Shown one piece after another: positions 57,636 through 64,000 of a stretch of 64,000 nucleotides of DNA. Origin of the DNA: Sphingomonadaceae bacterium. Lineage in GTDB: Bacteria; Pseudomonadota; Alphaproteobacteria; Sphingomonadales; Sphingomonadaceae. The stretch spans positions 1 through 64,000 of the forward strand of contig JAFAZF010000038.1 in the NCBI GenBank assembly GCA_019239915.1, written 5' to 3'. Under the pieces are notes generated by a model. It was given only the letters and a program-made list of their open reading frames with translations. It made no database searches and was not told the origin of the DNA. Positions within the stretch are counted from its first letter, which is position 1. Each line of letters starts with the position of its first letter. A program made the position numbers and the translations under genes.

Positions 57636-58214
57636 ATGAATCGCTCGTGTCTCATTCTGCTGCTGGTCGCCGCACTGGATGGCTGTGATAATGCCCCTGG
57701 GCGTTACGAAGGCGAAACCAACAGCGACGCCGCGATCATGAGCGCGAACGCTGACCTCAATGCCGCGGCGATGCAGGAGGCCGGCAATTCTGGCGCAGAC
57801 GCGCAGCAATCGAGGCTCGAGGCACATGTTGTCCAGCTCGAGAAGGAGGTCGACTTGCTGCAGGCGCAAGCGTCATCGCTCAGGGGTCGAAACGATGCCC
57901 CGAGCGTCACGGGGCATGCCACGGCAAACCTACCGCCGCCGCCACCTTCGCCCAAGGCAACCGCCATTCCCGTCATTGCGCCGCCGCCACCGCCACCGCG
58001 CAGCGCGAAAGCGGCCGTGGCCGCGCCAACATTACCGGCTCTGGAGCCGGTGGCTGAGCCGGTGCCGGCTCAGCGTAGCGCCCTGGCTTTGCACGCGCAC
58101 CGCAAACCAACCACCAGCGGCGCGAAGCCGCAAGAAGAGCTCGCGCCCGACGGCGTTCTGATCCACCGCGCGGCGACGCCCGCTGCGCCAACCCTCGAGA
58201 TCTCGCCGCCTTAA
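57636..58214 (+). CDS. Putative lipoprotein with coiled coil and Pro-rich tail
   Basis: 192 aa. Residues 1-17 form a signal peptide with a lipobox LDGC, Cys17 as the lipid-bearing residue. Residues 45-85 are a short coiled coil (LEAHVVQLEKEVDLLQAQ). After it a Pro-rich stretch (LPPPPPSPKA, APPPPPPRSA) and Ala/Pro-rich tail follow. It should be anchored at the outer or inner membrane and span part of the periplasm. Function unknown. It lies between UDP-sugar genes, on the strand of the epimerase; expression with it is inferred. Confidence 0.78.
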   Translation: MNRSCLILLLVAALDGCDNAPGRYEGETNSDAAIMSANADLNAAAMQEAGNSGADAQQSRLEAHVVQLEKEVDLLQAQASSLRGRNDAPSVTGHATANLPPPPPSPKATAIPVIAPPPPPPRSAKAAVAAPTLPALEPVAEPVPAQRSALALHAHRKPTTSGAKPQEELAPDGVLIHRAATPAAPTLEISPP

Positions 58215-58222
58215 TTGCTTCG

Positions 58223-58438
58223 CTAGCGGCGGTCCGGTGGGAACTCGACGCGGCGGCCAACCGCGTAGAGCAAGAGCGCGCTCACCTGATCCTGACTGAG
58301 CTGATTGAAAGCGCGGCCGCGGCGTCGCGTCACCCACCAAATCTGGCGCTTCACGACAAAGATATGCGTCTGATAGCCAACAAAGCCGCTCAGCAGCGTC
58401 AGCAAGATGGCGATCAAGATCAGGAGTGGATCGCTCAT
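58223..58438 (-). CDS. Small membrane protein
   Basis: 71 aa: ILIAILLTLLSGFVGYQTHIFVV is a single membrane segment (about residues 5-30), followed by KRQIWWVTRRRGRAFNQLSQDQ, basic and cytoplasmic. Converges with the lipoprotein gene and is 21 bases downstream of ugd on the same strand, so may be in the ugd operon. Function unknown. Confidence 0.72.
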   Translation of the reverse strand: MSDPLLILIAILLTLLSGFVGYQTHIFVVKRQIWWVTRRRGRAFNQLSQDQVSALLLYAVGRRVEFPPDRR

Positions 58439-58459
58439 TCAGTCTCTCCTCGGCGCTTA

Positions 58460-59770
58460 CTACGCGCCCTTGCCGATGCCGACATAGCGTAGCCCGGCCT
58501 GCTCCGCTTCGGCGGGCGGGTAGATATTGCGCAGATCAACAAGCAGCGGCTCGGCGAGCAGCTTTGCGGCGCGCGGTAAGTCGAGCGCGCGGAACGCGTC
58601 CCATTCGGTGACGAGCACGAGCGCGCTTGCGTCCGGCATGACGTCATAGGGATCGGCGACGAACTCGACATCCTCAAGCATTGTCTTGGCTTGTTCAATG
58701 CCTTCAGGATCATAGGCGCGGATTTTGGCGCCGGCGTCCTGCAGCGTGCGGATCACGGCAAGCGCGGGGGAGTCACGCATGTCGTCGGTGTTCGGCTTGA
58801 AGGTGAGGCCAAGAATCCCGATCGTCTTGCCGCGCACGTCGCCCTCGATCGCCTTGATCACCTTGCGTCCCATCGCGCGCTTGCGAGCATCATTGGATGC
58901 CACCACCGCCTCGACGATGCGAAGTGGCGCATCATAGTCGTCGGCAGTCTTCAAGAGCGCGAGCGTGTCCTTGGGAAAGCAAGAGCCGCCATAGCCAGGC
59001 CCGGCGTGGAGGAATTTGCGGCCGATGCGGTTGTCGAGTCCCATGCCGCGCGCGACCTCCTGCACATCAGCGCCCGTCGCCTCGCAGAGATCGGCAATCT
59101 CATTAATGAAGCTGATCTTGGTCGCGAGGAAGGCGTTGGCGGCATATTTGATGAGCTCGGCGGTGCGTCGGGAGGTGAACATCACCGGCGCCGACTGGTT
59201 GAGCGAGAGCGGGCGGTAGATCGCGCCCAGCACGTCGCGCGCCGCTTCGTCGTCGGTGCCGCAGACGACGCGATCGGGGCGTTTGAAATCCTCGATCGCC
59301 GCGCCCTCGCGCAGGAATTCCGGATTGGACGCGACCTTGATGCCGCGATCGGGTGCGACCTCGTTGACAATATGCTCGACCTCGTCGCCGGTACCCACCG
59401 GCACTGTCGACTTGGTGACAATCACCGCCGGCTTGGTGAGCGCGGCAGCGATTTCATGCGCCGCAGCGTAGACGTAAGAAAGGTCGGCGTGACCGTCACC
59501 GCGCCGCGACGGCGTGCCGACCGCGATGAAAACGGCGTCCGCGTCGGCGACGCTGGCGGTGAGATCGGTTGTAAAGGAGAGCCGCCCGGCCTTTACATTG
59601 CGCGCGACCAACGCATTCAGCCCTGGCTCGTAGATCGGCATGATGCCAGCGTGCAGGGCGTCGATCTTGGCCGCGATTTTGTCAACGCAGACGACGCGAT
59701 GCCCGAAATCCGAGAAGCAGGCGCCGGACACGAGCCCCACGTAGCCCGTGCCGATCATCGTGATGTTCAT
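58460..59770 (-). CDS. ugd: UDP-glucose 6-dehydrogenase
   Basis: 436 aa. [20 protein letters not shown] binds NAD, [11 protein letters not shown] is near residue 120, [35 protein letters not shown] in outline, with the catalytic Cys in GGSCFPKD (about residue 263). [17 protein letters not shown] and [10 protein letters not shown] follow. It oxidises UDP-glucose to UDP-glucuronate in two steps, the precursor for UDP-galacturonate and UDP-xylose made by the genes at 56532 and 54387. The start ATG 59770 has no strong ribosome site. Confidence 0.96.
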   Translation of the reverse strand: [436 protein letters not shown]

Positions 59771-60195
59771 GTGGGTCCCCGGTTATGCGCGCGTACGGCT
59801 TTCACCGCAGCTTCGCATTGCATCGCAGCACTCCGATCGACAAGCTGCTTATCGGGTGGATCAAGAACCGGCCGTTCCGGAGAAACCCACAAACTGCTCC
59901 CGTTCAGTGCACGAGATGGTGAGCAGCAGCGCCACAAAATGTGAAGCCCTGTGACGCGCAACCAGGCTCAGGGCTCAGTGATCTCAGCTGGAAGATGACA
60001 ATCGTGGCAAGAGCGATGGCGGACATGAGGATGTGGACGCCGCGCTCGTAGCGGTCGAGATTGCGAGAAAGCCGATCCCCCGATCTTGAAACCCGGCATC
60101 AGACCGCCCAGCCCCGACGGACTGCCACCAGAGCCTGGCTCTGAGCCGCTGATTGAACGGCCGTGACACGCACAAGGCAAGCCGCCGCGACACCT
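59771..60195. other. Gap with an insertion-sequence remnant
   Basis: 425 bp. Apart from the transposase remnant at about 59966-60090 no gene is supported. A short inverted repeat, CAGAGCCTGGCTCTG (60131-60145), is near the fragment. Transcription of ugd probably starts in 59780-59900, but no promoter is clear. Confidence 0.4.
59966..60090 (-). mobile_element. Remnant of an IS5-type transposase C-terminus
   Basis: On the minus strand, one frame reads GDRLSRNLDRYERGVHILMS then AIALATIVIFQL. This resembles the last residues of IS5/IS427-group transposases (typically '..RYDR..HTFFSAICIAAAVIFWL'). The N-terminal part is absent or broken, and I see no clear terminal inverted repeats. It is a dead fragment. 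Confidence 0.5.
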
Positions 60196-60342
60196 TCAGC
60201 GGCTGGGTTGCTGTCCGATTGACCGGACGCCGGTAACGAGGTTCGCGGGCTGCTTGTCGCTCATCATGAAGCGGAAGCCGGCGATCAGCAGAGCCGTCAA
60301 CAACACCAACAAAAGCAATCCGATCAACGTGCCGCGGTTCAT
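60196..60342 (-). CDS. Microprotein 3 of a small operon, membrane
   Basis: 48 aa from ATG 60342, with GAGGGAG as ribosome site. MNRGTLIGLLLLVLLTALLI has one membrane helix near residues 6-24, then GFRFMMSDKQPANLVTGVRSIG in the cytoplasm or periplasm. It follows a 36-residue frame by 13 bases. Function unknown. Confidence 0.7.
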   Translation of the reverse strand: MNRGTLIGLLLLVLLTALLIAGFRFMMSDKQPANLVTGVRSIGQQPSR

Positions 60343-60355
60343 GCGGAAGTCTCCC

Positions 60356-60466
60356 TCAATCGATTCCAGTGAAATCATCGCCAGGATCGTCTGAGGGTCT
60401 CCAGCGCCAAAGCAGGAAGGCGACAACGGCGATGACGCCCACCACTGTGGCCACGAGATCAATCAT
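60356..60466 (-). CDS. Microprotein 2 of a small operon, membrane
   Basis: 36 aa from ATG 60466: MIDLVATVVGVIAVVAFLLW is a membrane helix, followed by RWRPSDDPGDDFTGID, acidic. The stop overlaps the leader of the next frame (GAGGGAG of microprotein 3). It starts nine bases after microprotein 1 ends. Not recognised. Too short for most gene finders. Confidence 0.6.
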   Translation of the reverse strand: MIDLVATVVGVIAVVAFLLWRWRPSDDPGDDFTGID

Positions 60467-60475
60467 CGCGCCACG

Positions 60476-60619
60476 TCAACGACGCTCGACGATTGCCGCC
60501 GCCGTCAGGCATTCCCGCGCTTTTGCGCGCAACGTCGGCACGTTCGGATCGCGCCCCATCGCCTCGGCGAGACGCGCATACTGGTTGGCCTTGGTGATTA
60601 GCTCGTTCGCGGTGGCCAT
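60476..60619 (-). CDS. Microprotein 1 of a small operon, soluble helical
   Basis: 47 aa from ATG 60619, with CAGGAGCCGCAG as leader. MATANELITKANQYARLAEA, then GRDPNVPTLRAKARECLTAAA and VERR: amphipathic helices with one Cys. It looks like a short hairpin of helices. The three small genes 60619-60476, 60466-60356 and 60342-60196 run in the same direction with gaps of 9 and 13 bases. Function unknown. Confidence 0.65.
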   Translation of the reverse strand: MATANELITKANQYARLAEAMGRDPNVPTLRAKARECLTAAAIVERR

Positions 60620-60831
60620 CTGCGGCTCCTGCTTCGAGTGAGCCGCTAAAGCGCATCACCTAAGTGGTGGGTTCCGATGCGTAGCTAAAGCTTCGCGCCG
60701 CGACGCAATTGACTGCACGGTTCGCGGCTCCAGCTGCTGCCGAATATGTGCCGCCTTGGCGCCTATCCTCGATCAAGCGTTATGTCCGGGAAGGTGGCTG
60801 AAGAACCAGGCGCCGAGAAGGCGGAGCAGGC

Positions 60832-61491
60832 ATGGAGCATAACCACACGACGGCAATCGAGCCCAACTCAAACGACGCCTTGTGGCGGGCCATTTGTCGC
60901 TCCCAACTCGTGATCGAATTCGATCTGAACGGCATCGTTCGCTGGGCCAATGATCTGTTCTTGCAGACGATGGGCTATGCGCTTGACGAGATCGTCGGGC
61001 GCCATCACCGCATCTTTTGCGACGAGGCCGAAACACGGTCTTCTGCATACGCTGCGTTTTGGGCCAAGCTTCGGGCCGGCGAATTCGAAGCTGGGGAGTA
61101 TCGTCGTTACGCGAAGGCTGGCCGGCCGGTATGGCTGCAGGCGACCTATAATCCGGTATTCAACGAAGTCGGTGGACCTGACCACGTCCTCAAGATTGCA
61201 GCCGACATCAGTGACCCAAAGGCGCTCGCGGCGCGCCTGACCAACACGCTTTCACAGCTCGAATCGATCGTGGATACGATCCAGGGCATCGCTGCACAGA
61301 CAAACCTACTGTCTCTCAATGCAACTATCGAAGCCGCGAGAGCGGGCGAAGCCGGCAAAGGGTTCGCGGTGGTCGCAGCGGAGGTGAAGAAGCTTGCTGC
61401 CGACACGCGGGCAGCCACCGAGCGCGCTGCCGAAATGTTGGAAGGCAAGCACAACGAACGCAGCTTGCCGAGCGTGGTTGTCAAGCGCTGA
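60832..61491 (+). CDS. PAS domain with short methyl-accepting chemotaxis signalling module
   Basis: 219 aa, soluble. Residues about 25-125 are a PAS domain: [23 protein letters not shown], then [15 protein letters not shown] and [23 protein letters not shown], as in Aer-like redox sensors. Residues 140-200 are the tip of an MCP signalling hairpin: [38 protein letters not shown]. The module is much shorter than normal MCPs and lacks transmembrane helices and a full set of methylation helices. It may act as a minimal cytoplasmic sensor, or feed CheA/CheW trimers through the tip. The upstream gap holds its promoter. Confidence 0.82.
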   Translation: MEHNHTTAIEPNSNDALWRAICRSQLVIEFDLNGIVRWANDLFLQTMGYALDEIVGRHHRIFCDEAETRSSAYAAFWAKLRAGEFEAGEYRRYAKAGRPVWLQATYNPVFNEVGGPDHVLKIAADISDPKALAARLTNTLSQLESIVDTIQGIAAQTNLLSLNATIEAARAGEAGKGFAVVAAEVKKLAADTRAATERAAEMLEGKHNERSLPSVVVKR

Positions 61492-62134
61492 CGCACCCTA
61501 TTGAAGGTCGAGCTTGGCGCTGCGCCGCTTCTCTCCGGCGCTCGCGCAGGTTGCCGAGATCCAATGTTCGGCTTTCGGCTTGTGCCAGGTCTGGCTAGCC
61601 GGTGTCGAGCTTGCGATGGGCAAAGTGGCGAGCTGGTCGCCGAGGTCGGATATCGCGGATCGCCCGCATCAGCGTTGGCGTAAATCGAACCACCGACAAG
61701 GCGGCGGTCAAATAGCGTTTGAACCGACTGACCCACGGCCCACAGGTTCAACGGCAGCCCGCTGATCGTGGTCAACGCCGAACACGGACACGGCGCGCGT
61801 CGCCGGCACATTGTAGAGCGTGCGCATCCTGCGTTACCGATGGCCGTCGCAGCCCGTCGACTTCGAACGCAACCGCCGTCCACGGCTGGATGCCCGCGAC
61901 CGCGCCGATCCGCTGAGCGACGAAGAGCTCTGCGGTCTTATCGTACACCCGGATCACCTCGGACGCTTCCGCCGAGCGCTTACGCTCCGGCGTCACCCGA
62001 TCACCAGCCCAACGAACGCAATAATCCTCGCCGTCAGCATCAAGCGGGATCGCCTGCCAGGTGGCCCGGACGGCGGCAGCACAATGTGCCGCAGCGAATC
62101 TAAGCCGTAGAGCTTTTCGCCCGCACGGCTCATC
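61492..62134. other. Gap without a convincing gene
   Basis: 643 bp. A minus-strand frame of about 75 codons (61772-61996, TPERKRSAEASEVIRVYDKTAEL) has residues that look coded, and the frame is open further back in a related reading, but it has no start, no ribosome site and no known family. It could be the remains of a broken gene. The rest shows no feature I can support. Confidence 0.4.
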
Positions 62135-62335
62135 TCAGCACTTGGTGAACTGGCCCTTCTTCGGCCCGCTCGCGATATGGCAGCGACCGCTCTTGTCCTT
62201 AGTCACGCCCGCAGCAGCAGCCGGAGCGGGCGGTGGGCATTTCACAAAGTGACCCTTCGCATCGCGACAAGGCGCGGCGGCGACGGCCGTGCTGAGCGTG
62301 AGCATCATGACGGCTGCAATGGTAGCGCGGATCAT
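62135..62335 (-). CDS. Small secreted Cys-containing protein
   Basis: 66 aa from ATG 62335 (6 bases after AGGAGG). Signal peptide MIRATIAAVMMLTLSTAVAA, then two related motifs, PCRDAKGHFVKC and GRCHIASGPKKGQFTKC, each with a Cys pair, separated by a Pro/Ala-rich linker. Sphingomonads encode several such secreted 'CRDAKG.F.KC' proteins, of unknown role; the Cys pairs may bind metal or form disulfides. It is divergent from the next gene. Confidence 0.78.
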   Translation of the reverse strand: MIRATIAAVMMLTLSTAVAAAPCRDAKGHFVKCPPPAPAAAAGVTKDKSGRCHIASGPKKGQFTKC

Positions 62336-62415
62336 CGGCATCCTCCTGTTGTAGCTCCTGGTTGCCACGAGTGCGGCGGCATAGCTAGGTGCGTCGGTCC
62401 AGAGGAGCTTGAATT

Positions 62416-62772
62416 ATGCATCGGGCTATAATGTGTCTAACCGCAGTGGCGACAACTGCCGTTGCCGCTCCAGCACAGACGGCACCAGCCGATGCGAACA
62501 TACGCTGCTTCTTGGTAAGCAACATGTTCGCCAAGGCTGCGAAGGATGCCAAGGGTCAACAGATCGCCGCGTTCGTGCGCTTCTACAATCTTGGGCAGAT
62601 GCAAGCGAAGCTATCTCCTGCGCAGATCAAGGCTCAGGTCGCCGTAATTGGCAAGTCTATCAGCCCGGCCAGTGCCGCCGACATCATGAACAGCTGCGCT
62701 GGGGATCTGGAGGGTGCCGACAAAGCGATCGAAGCGATTGGGCAGCAGCTACAGGCCCAAGCGCGGAAATAG
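62416..62772 (+). CDS. Small secreted helical protein
   Basis: 118 aa with a signal peptide (residues 1-20, ending APAQTAP). The mature part, ADANIRCFLVSNMFAKAAKD and AKLSPAQIKAQVAVIGKSIS and ILMNSCAGDLEGADKA in outline, has two Cys (likely a disulfide) and helices. I see no family. It runs divergently from the Cys protein at 62335 with an 80-bp gap. The ribosome site GAGGAGCTTG is upstream. Confidence 0.72.
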   Translation: MHRAIMCLTAVATTAVAAPAQTAPADANIRCFLVSNMFAKAAKDAKGQQIAAFVRFYNLGQMQAKLSPAQIKAQVAVIGKSISPASAADIMNSCAGDLEGADKAIEAIGQQLQAQARK

Positions 62773-63244
62773 GCGTTCGCGAATGCTGGCTGCGTGCCGC
62801 TCACGCCCGCTCGCTGACTCGACCGTAATGCACGCAAGTCCCCCTGATGATGCTGGCCGAAGCTCCATCTTTTGTCGCCGCAATGCGCCGTCGTGCCGAC
62901 TGGACGACCGTGCGAGCGCATCGGGATATGCACTGAGTCGCCGTCGACGTTGTTGTATTAGCGGCGTAAGTTCAGGCCATAACTGTGGTGATACGGCACA
63001 AGCAGTTTAATGGGGTCCTCAGTCTGGACCAGACGAGCGCCGACGGAGAAAGCAGCGGGTGGTCCGCCTACCGCGGCCGTGCGTCGCGATCCTGATTGTT
63101 CCTACCTCCTGGTCTTGCCGCCCACACGTCTTTGGCCGTCGCTAGGAACAGCGCGTGTTTGCATGACAACGGTGTCAGATTGCTGGGTGTCGCACCCAAT
63201 GGCGACAAACCGCGTTCATCGCCGGAACTATGATTGGAGGGAAA
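62773..63244. other. Gap upstream of the SDR gene
   Basis: 472 bp with no gene I can support. It holds a LacI-type palindrome at 63164-63177 and the ribosome site TTGGAGGGAAA just before the dehydrogenase start. Confidence 0.45.
63164..63177. promoter_or_regulatory. Candidate LacI-family operator
   Basis: TGACAACGGTGTCA: an imperfect 14-bp palindrome with central CG and one mismatch between arms, as in LacI-family operators of alphaproteobacteria. It is 67 bp upstream of the SDR start, a good place for a repressor. No lacI-type gene lies in the window. Confidence 0.5.
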
Positions 63245-64000
63245 ATGGCTGGTCGCGTCGTTGTGGTGACGGGGGCGGAATCCGGAATCGGAGCTGCCTG
63301 TGCGGCCGCGTTCGGGGCTGCGGGCGATCGGGTCGCGTTGTTCTATTTCAGTGACGCGGCGGCAGCAGCAGCCAGCGCCGCCGCAACACACGCGGCCGGC
63401 GGCGAGGGGCTAACTGTTCAGTGCCATGTCAACGATGAGGCTTCTGTCACGTCCGCGTTCGGAATTGTCGAAAAGACCTGGGGTCCGGCAGACGTGCTTT
63501 TGAATTCGGCTGGGCTGAACATGAGCGGCGTTCCCGTTCGCAACATGACGCTGGCGCAGTGGCAGCGATTACTCGATACTGACCTAAGCGGTGCGTTTCT
63601 GACCTCTCGGCGCTTTCTTACAGGTAGGGGTGACGCCGTAGGACCGGCATCAATCATCCACATCTCTTCGATTCACGCCTATGCCGTGCGAGCCGGCGGT
63701 GCCGACTATTGCGCGGCTAAAGGCGGCCTTTCAAATCTCATCGAAACGCTTGCGATTGAAGAGGCGTCTCGCGCAATTCGCGTCAATGCCATAGAGCCTG
63801 GCATGATCCTGACGCCGATGAACGAGCGCGCGAGTGAGGATCCGGTTTATCGACGTACGCTCGAGCAGAACATCCCCCTCGGCCGGGCCGGTAACGCCTC
63901 TGAAGTGGCTGACCTCGCTGTCTTTCTTGCCTCCGACAAAGCGCAATATATCACGGGCGCGCGCATCGTTATCGATGGCGGCCTATCGCTGATGCAGGCA
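63245..64000 (+). CDS. SDR-family dehydrogenase, 3' end beyond the window
   Basis: 252 codons to the edge with no stop. VVVTGAESGIGAACAAAFG is the NAD(P) site, VLLNSAGLN (about 88), HISSIHAYAVRAGGADYCAAKGGLSNL has Ser and the Tyr-x3-Lys (about 155-160), and NAIEPGMILTPM follows. The end, YITGARIVIDGGLSLMQA, is the normal C-terminus of 250-residue SDRs, so only a few residues are missing. Resembles glucose 1-dehydrogenase or 3-ketoacyl-ACP reductase types. An upstream LacI-like palindrome suggests sugar-linked control, an inference. Confidence 0.9.
   Translation, partial: MAGRVVVVTGAESGIGAACAAAFGAAGDRVALFYFSDAAAAAASAAATHAAGGEGLTVQCHVNDEASVTSAFGIVEKTWGPADVLLNSAGLNMSGVPVRNMTLAQWQRLLDTDLSGAFLTSRRFLTGRGDAVGPASIIHISSIHAYAVRAGGADYCAAKGGLSNLIETLAIEEASRAIRVNAIEPGMILTPMNERASEDPVYRRTLEQNIPLGRAGNASEVADLAVFLASDKAQYITGARIVIDGGLSLMQA

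Overview
The window looks like chromosomal DNA of a high-GC alphaproteobacterium of the sphingomonad group (Sphingomonas or a close relative). The grounds are gene content and order (rpmF-plsX-fabH-[DUF3147]-ihfA-merR, a Cys-type intracellular PHA depolymerase, RcnB-like and EF-hand periplasmic proteins, OprB-type porin) and many short palindromic GC-rich intergenic repeats of sphingomonad type. This is inference from recognition; no search was run. I see no tRNA, rRNA or CRISPR array.

Layout. 0-6.2 kb: a minus-strand envelope-glycan cluster with a UDP-galactopyranose-mutase-like flavoprotein, a GtrA flippase, two tandem STT3-like GT-C membrane proteins and a third, cut, membrane protein. 7-26 kb: mostly housekeeping genes (GT-C transferase, orphan 2Fe-2S subunit, RcnB-like, MsrA, aspartate aminotransferase, PabB-PabC fusion, MBL hydrolase, MAPEG, L32, PlsX, FabH, IHF alpha, MerR, EF-hand, ArgG, TonB-like, GST, PhaZ, ManA). 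26-37 kb: an accessory zone around uvrA with a RelE/ParE-type toxin-antitoxin pair, MazEF, and two broken defence-type loci: a DUF5343 + Swt1/HEPN pair (three frameshifts) and a DNA methyltransferase-nuclease fusion (four frameshifts). A GFA gene further on carries another frameshift. uvrA itself is intact but carries an in-frame copy of the intergenic palindrome family. 37-42 kb: transglutaminase, small acidic protein, radical SAM protein, OsmC and small unknowns. 42-49 kb: a paralogue pseudogene, DUF2442, a brnTA module bracketed by two copies of the nrdB 3' end, then nrdB, DUF2171, a cupin and nrdA, with a probable NrdR box pair upstream of nrdA. 49-54 kb: class I fumarase, DUF1003, porin, two membrane-associated proteins. 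54-60 kb: UDP-sugar genes (Ugd, UDP-glucuronate epimerase, UDP-xylose synthase) with small membrane/lipoprotein genes. 60-64 kb: an IS remnant, a three-gene microprotein operon, a short PAS-MCP receptor, small secreted proteins and a cut SDR dehydrogenase behind a LacI-type palindrome.

How they work together. Ugd makes UDP-glucuronate, the epimerase converts it to UDP-galacturonate and UXS decarboxylates it to UDP-xylose; ManA supplies mannose-6-phosphate. These are precursors of envelope polysaccharide, and the STT3-like/GtrA cluster is a plausible user of lipid-linked sugars, although no gene in the window links the two directly. The accessory zones hold three toxin-antitoxin modules and at least four broken genes, so this stretch has gained and lost mobile or defence DNA. 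The most notable points are the repeat inside uvrA, the nrdB-end duplication around brnTA, the decayed defence loci and the tandem STT3-like cluster.
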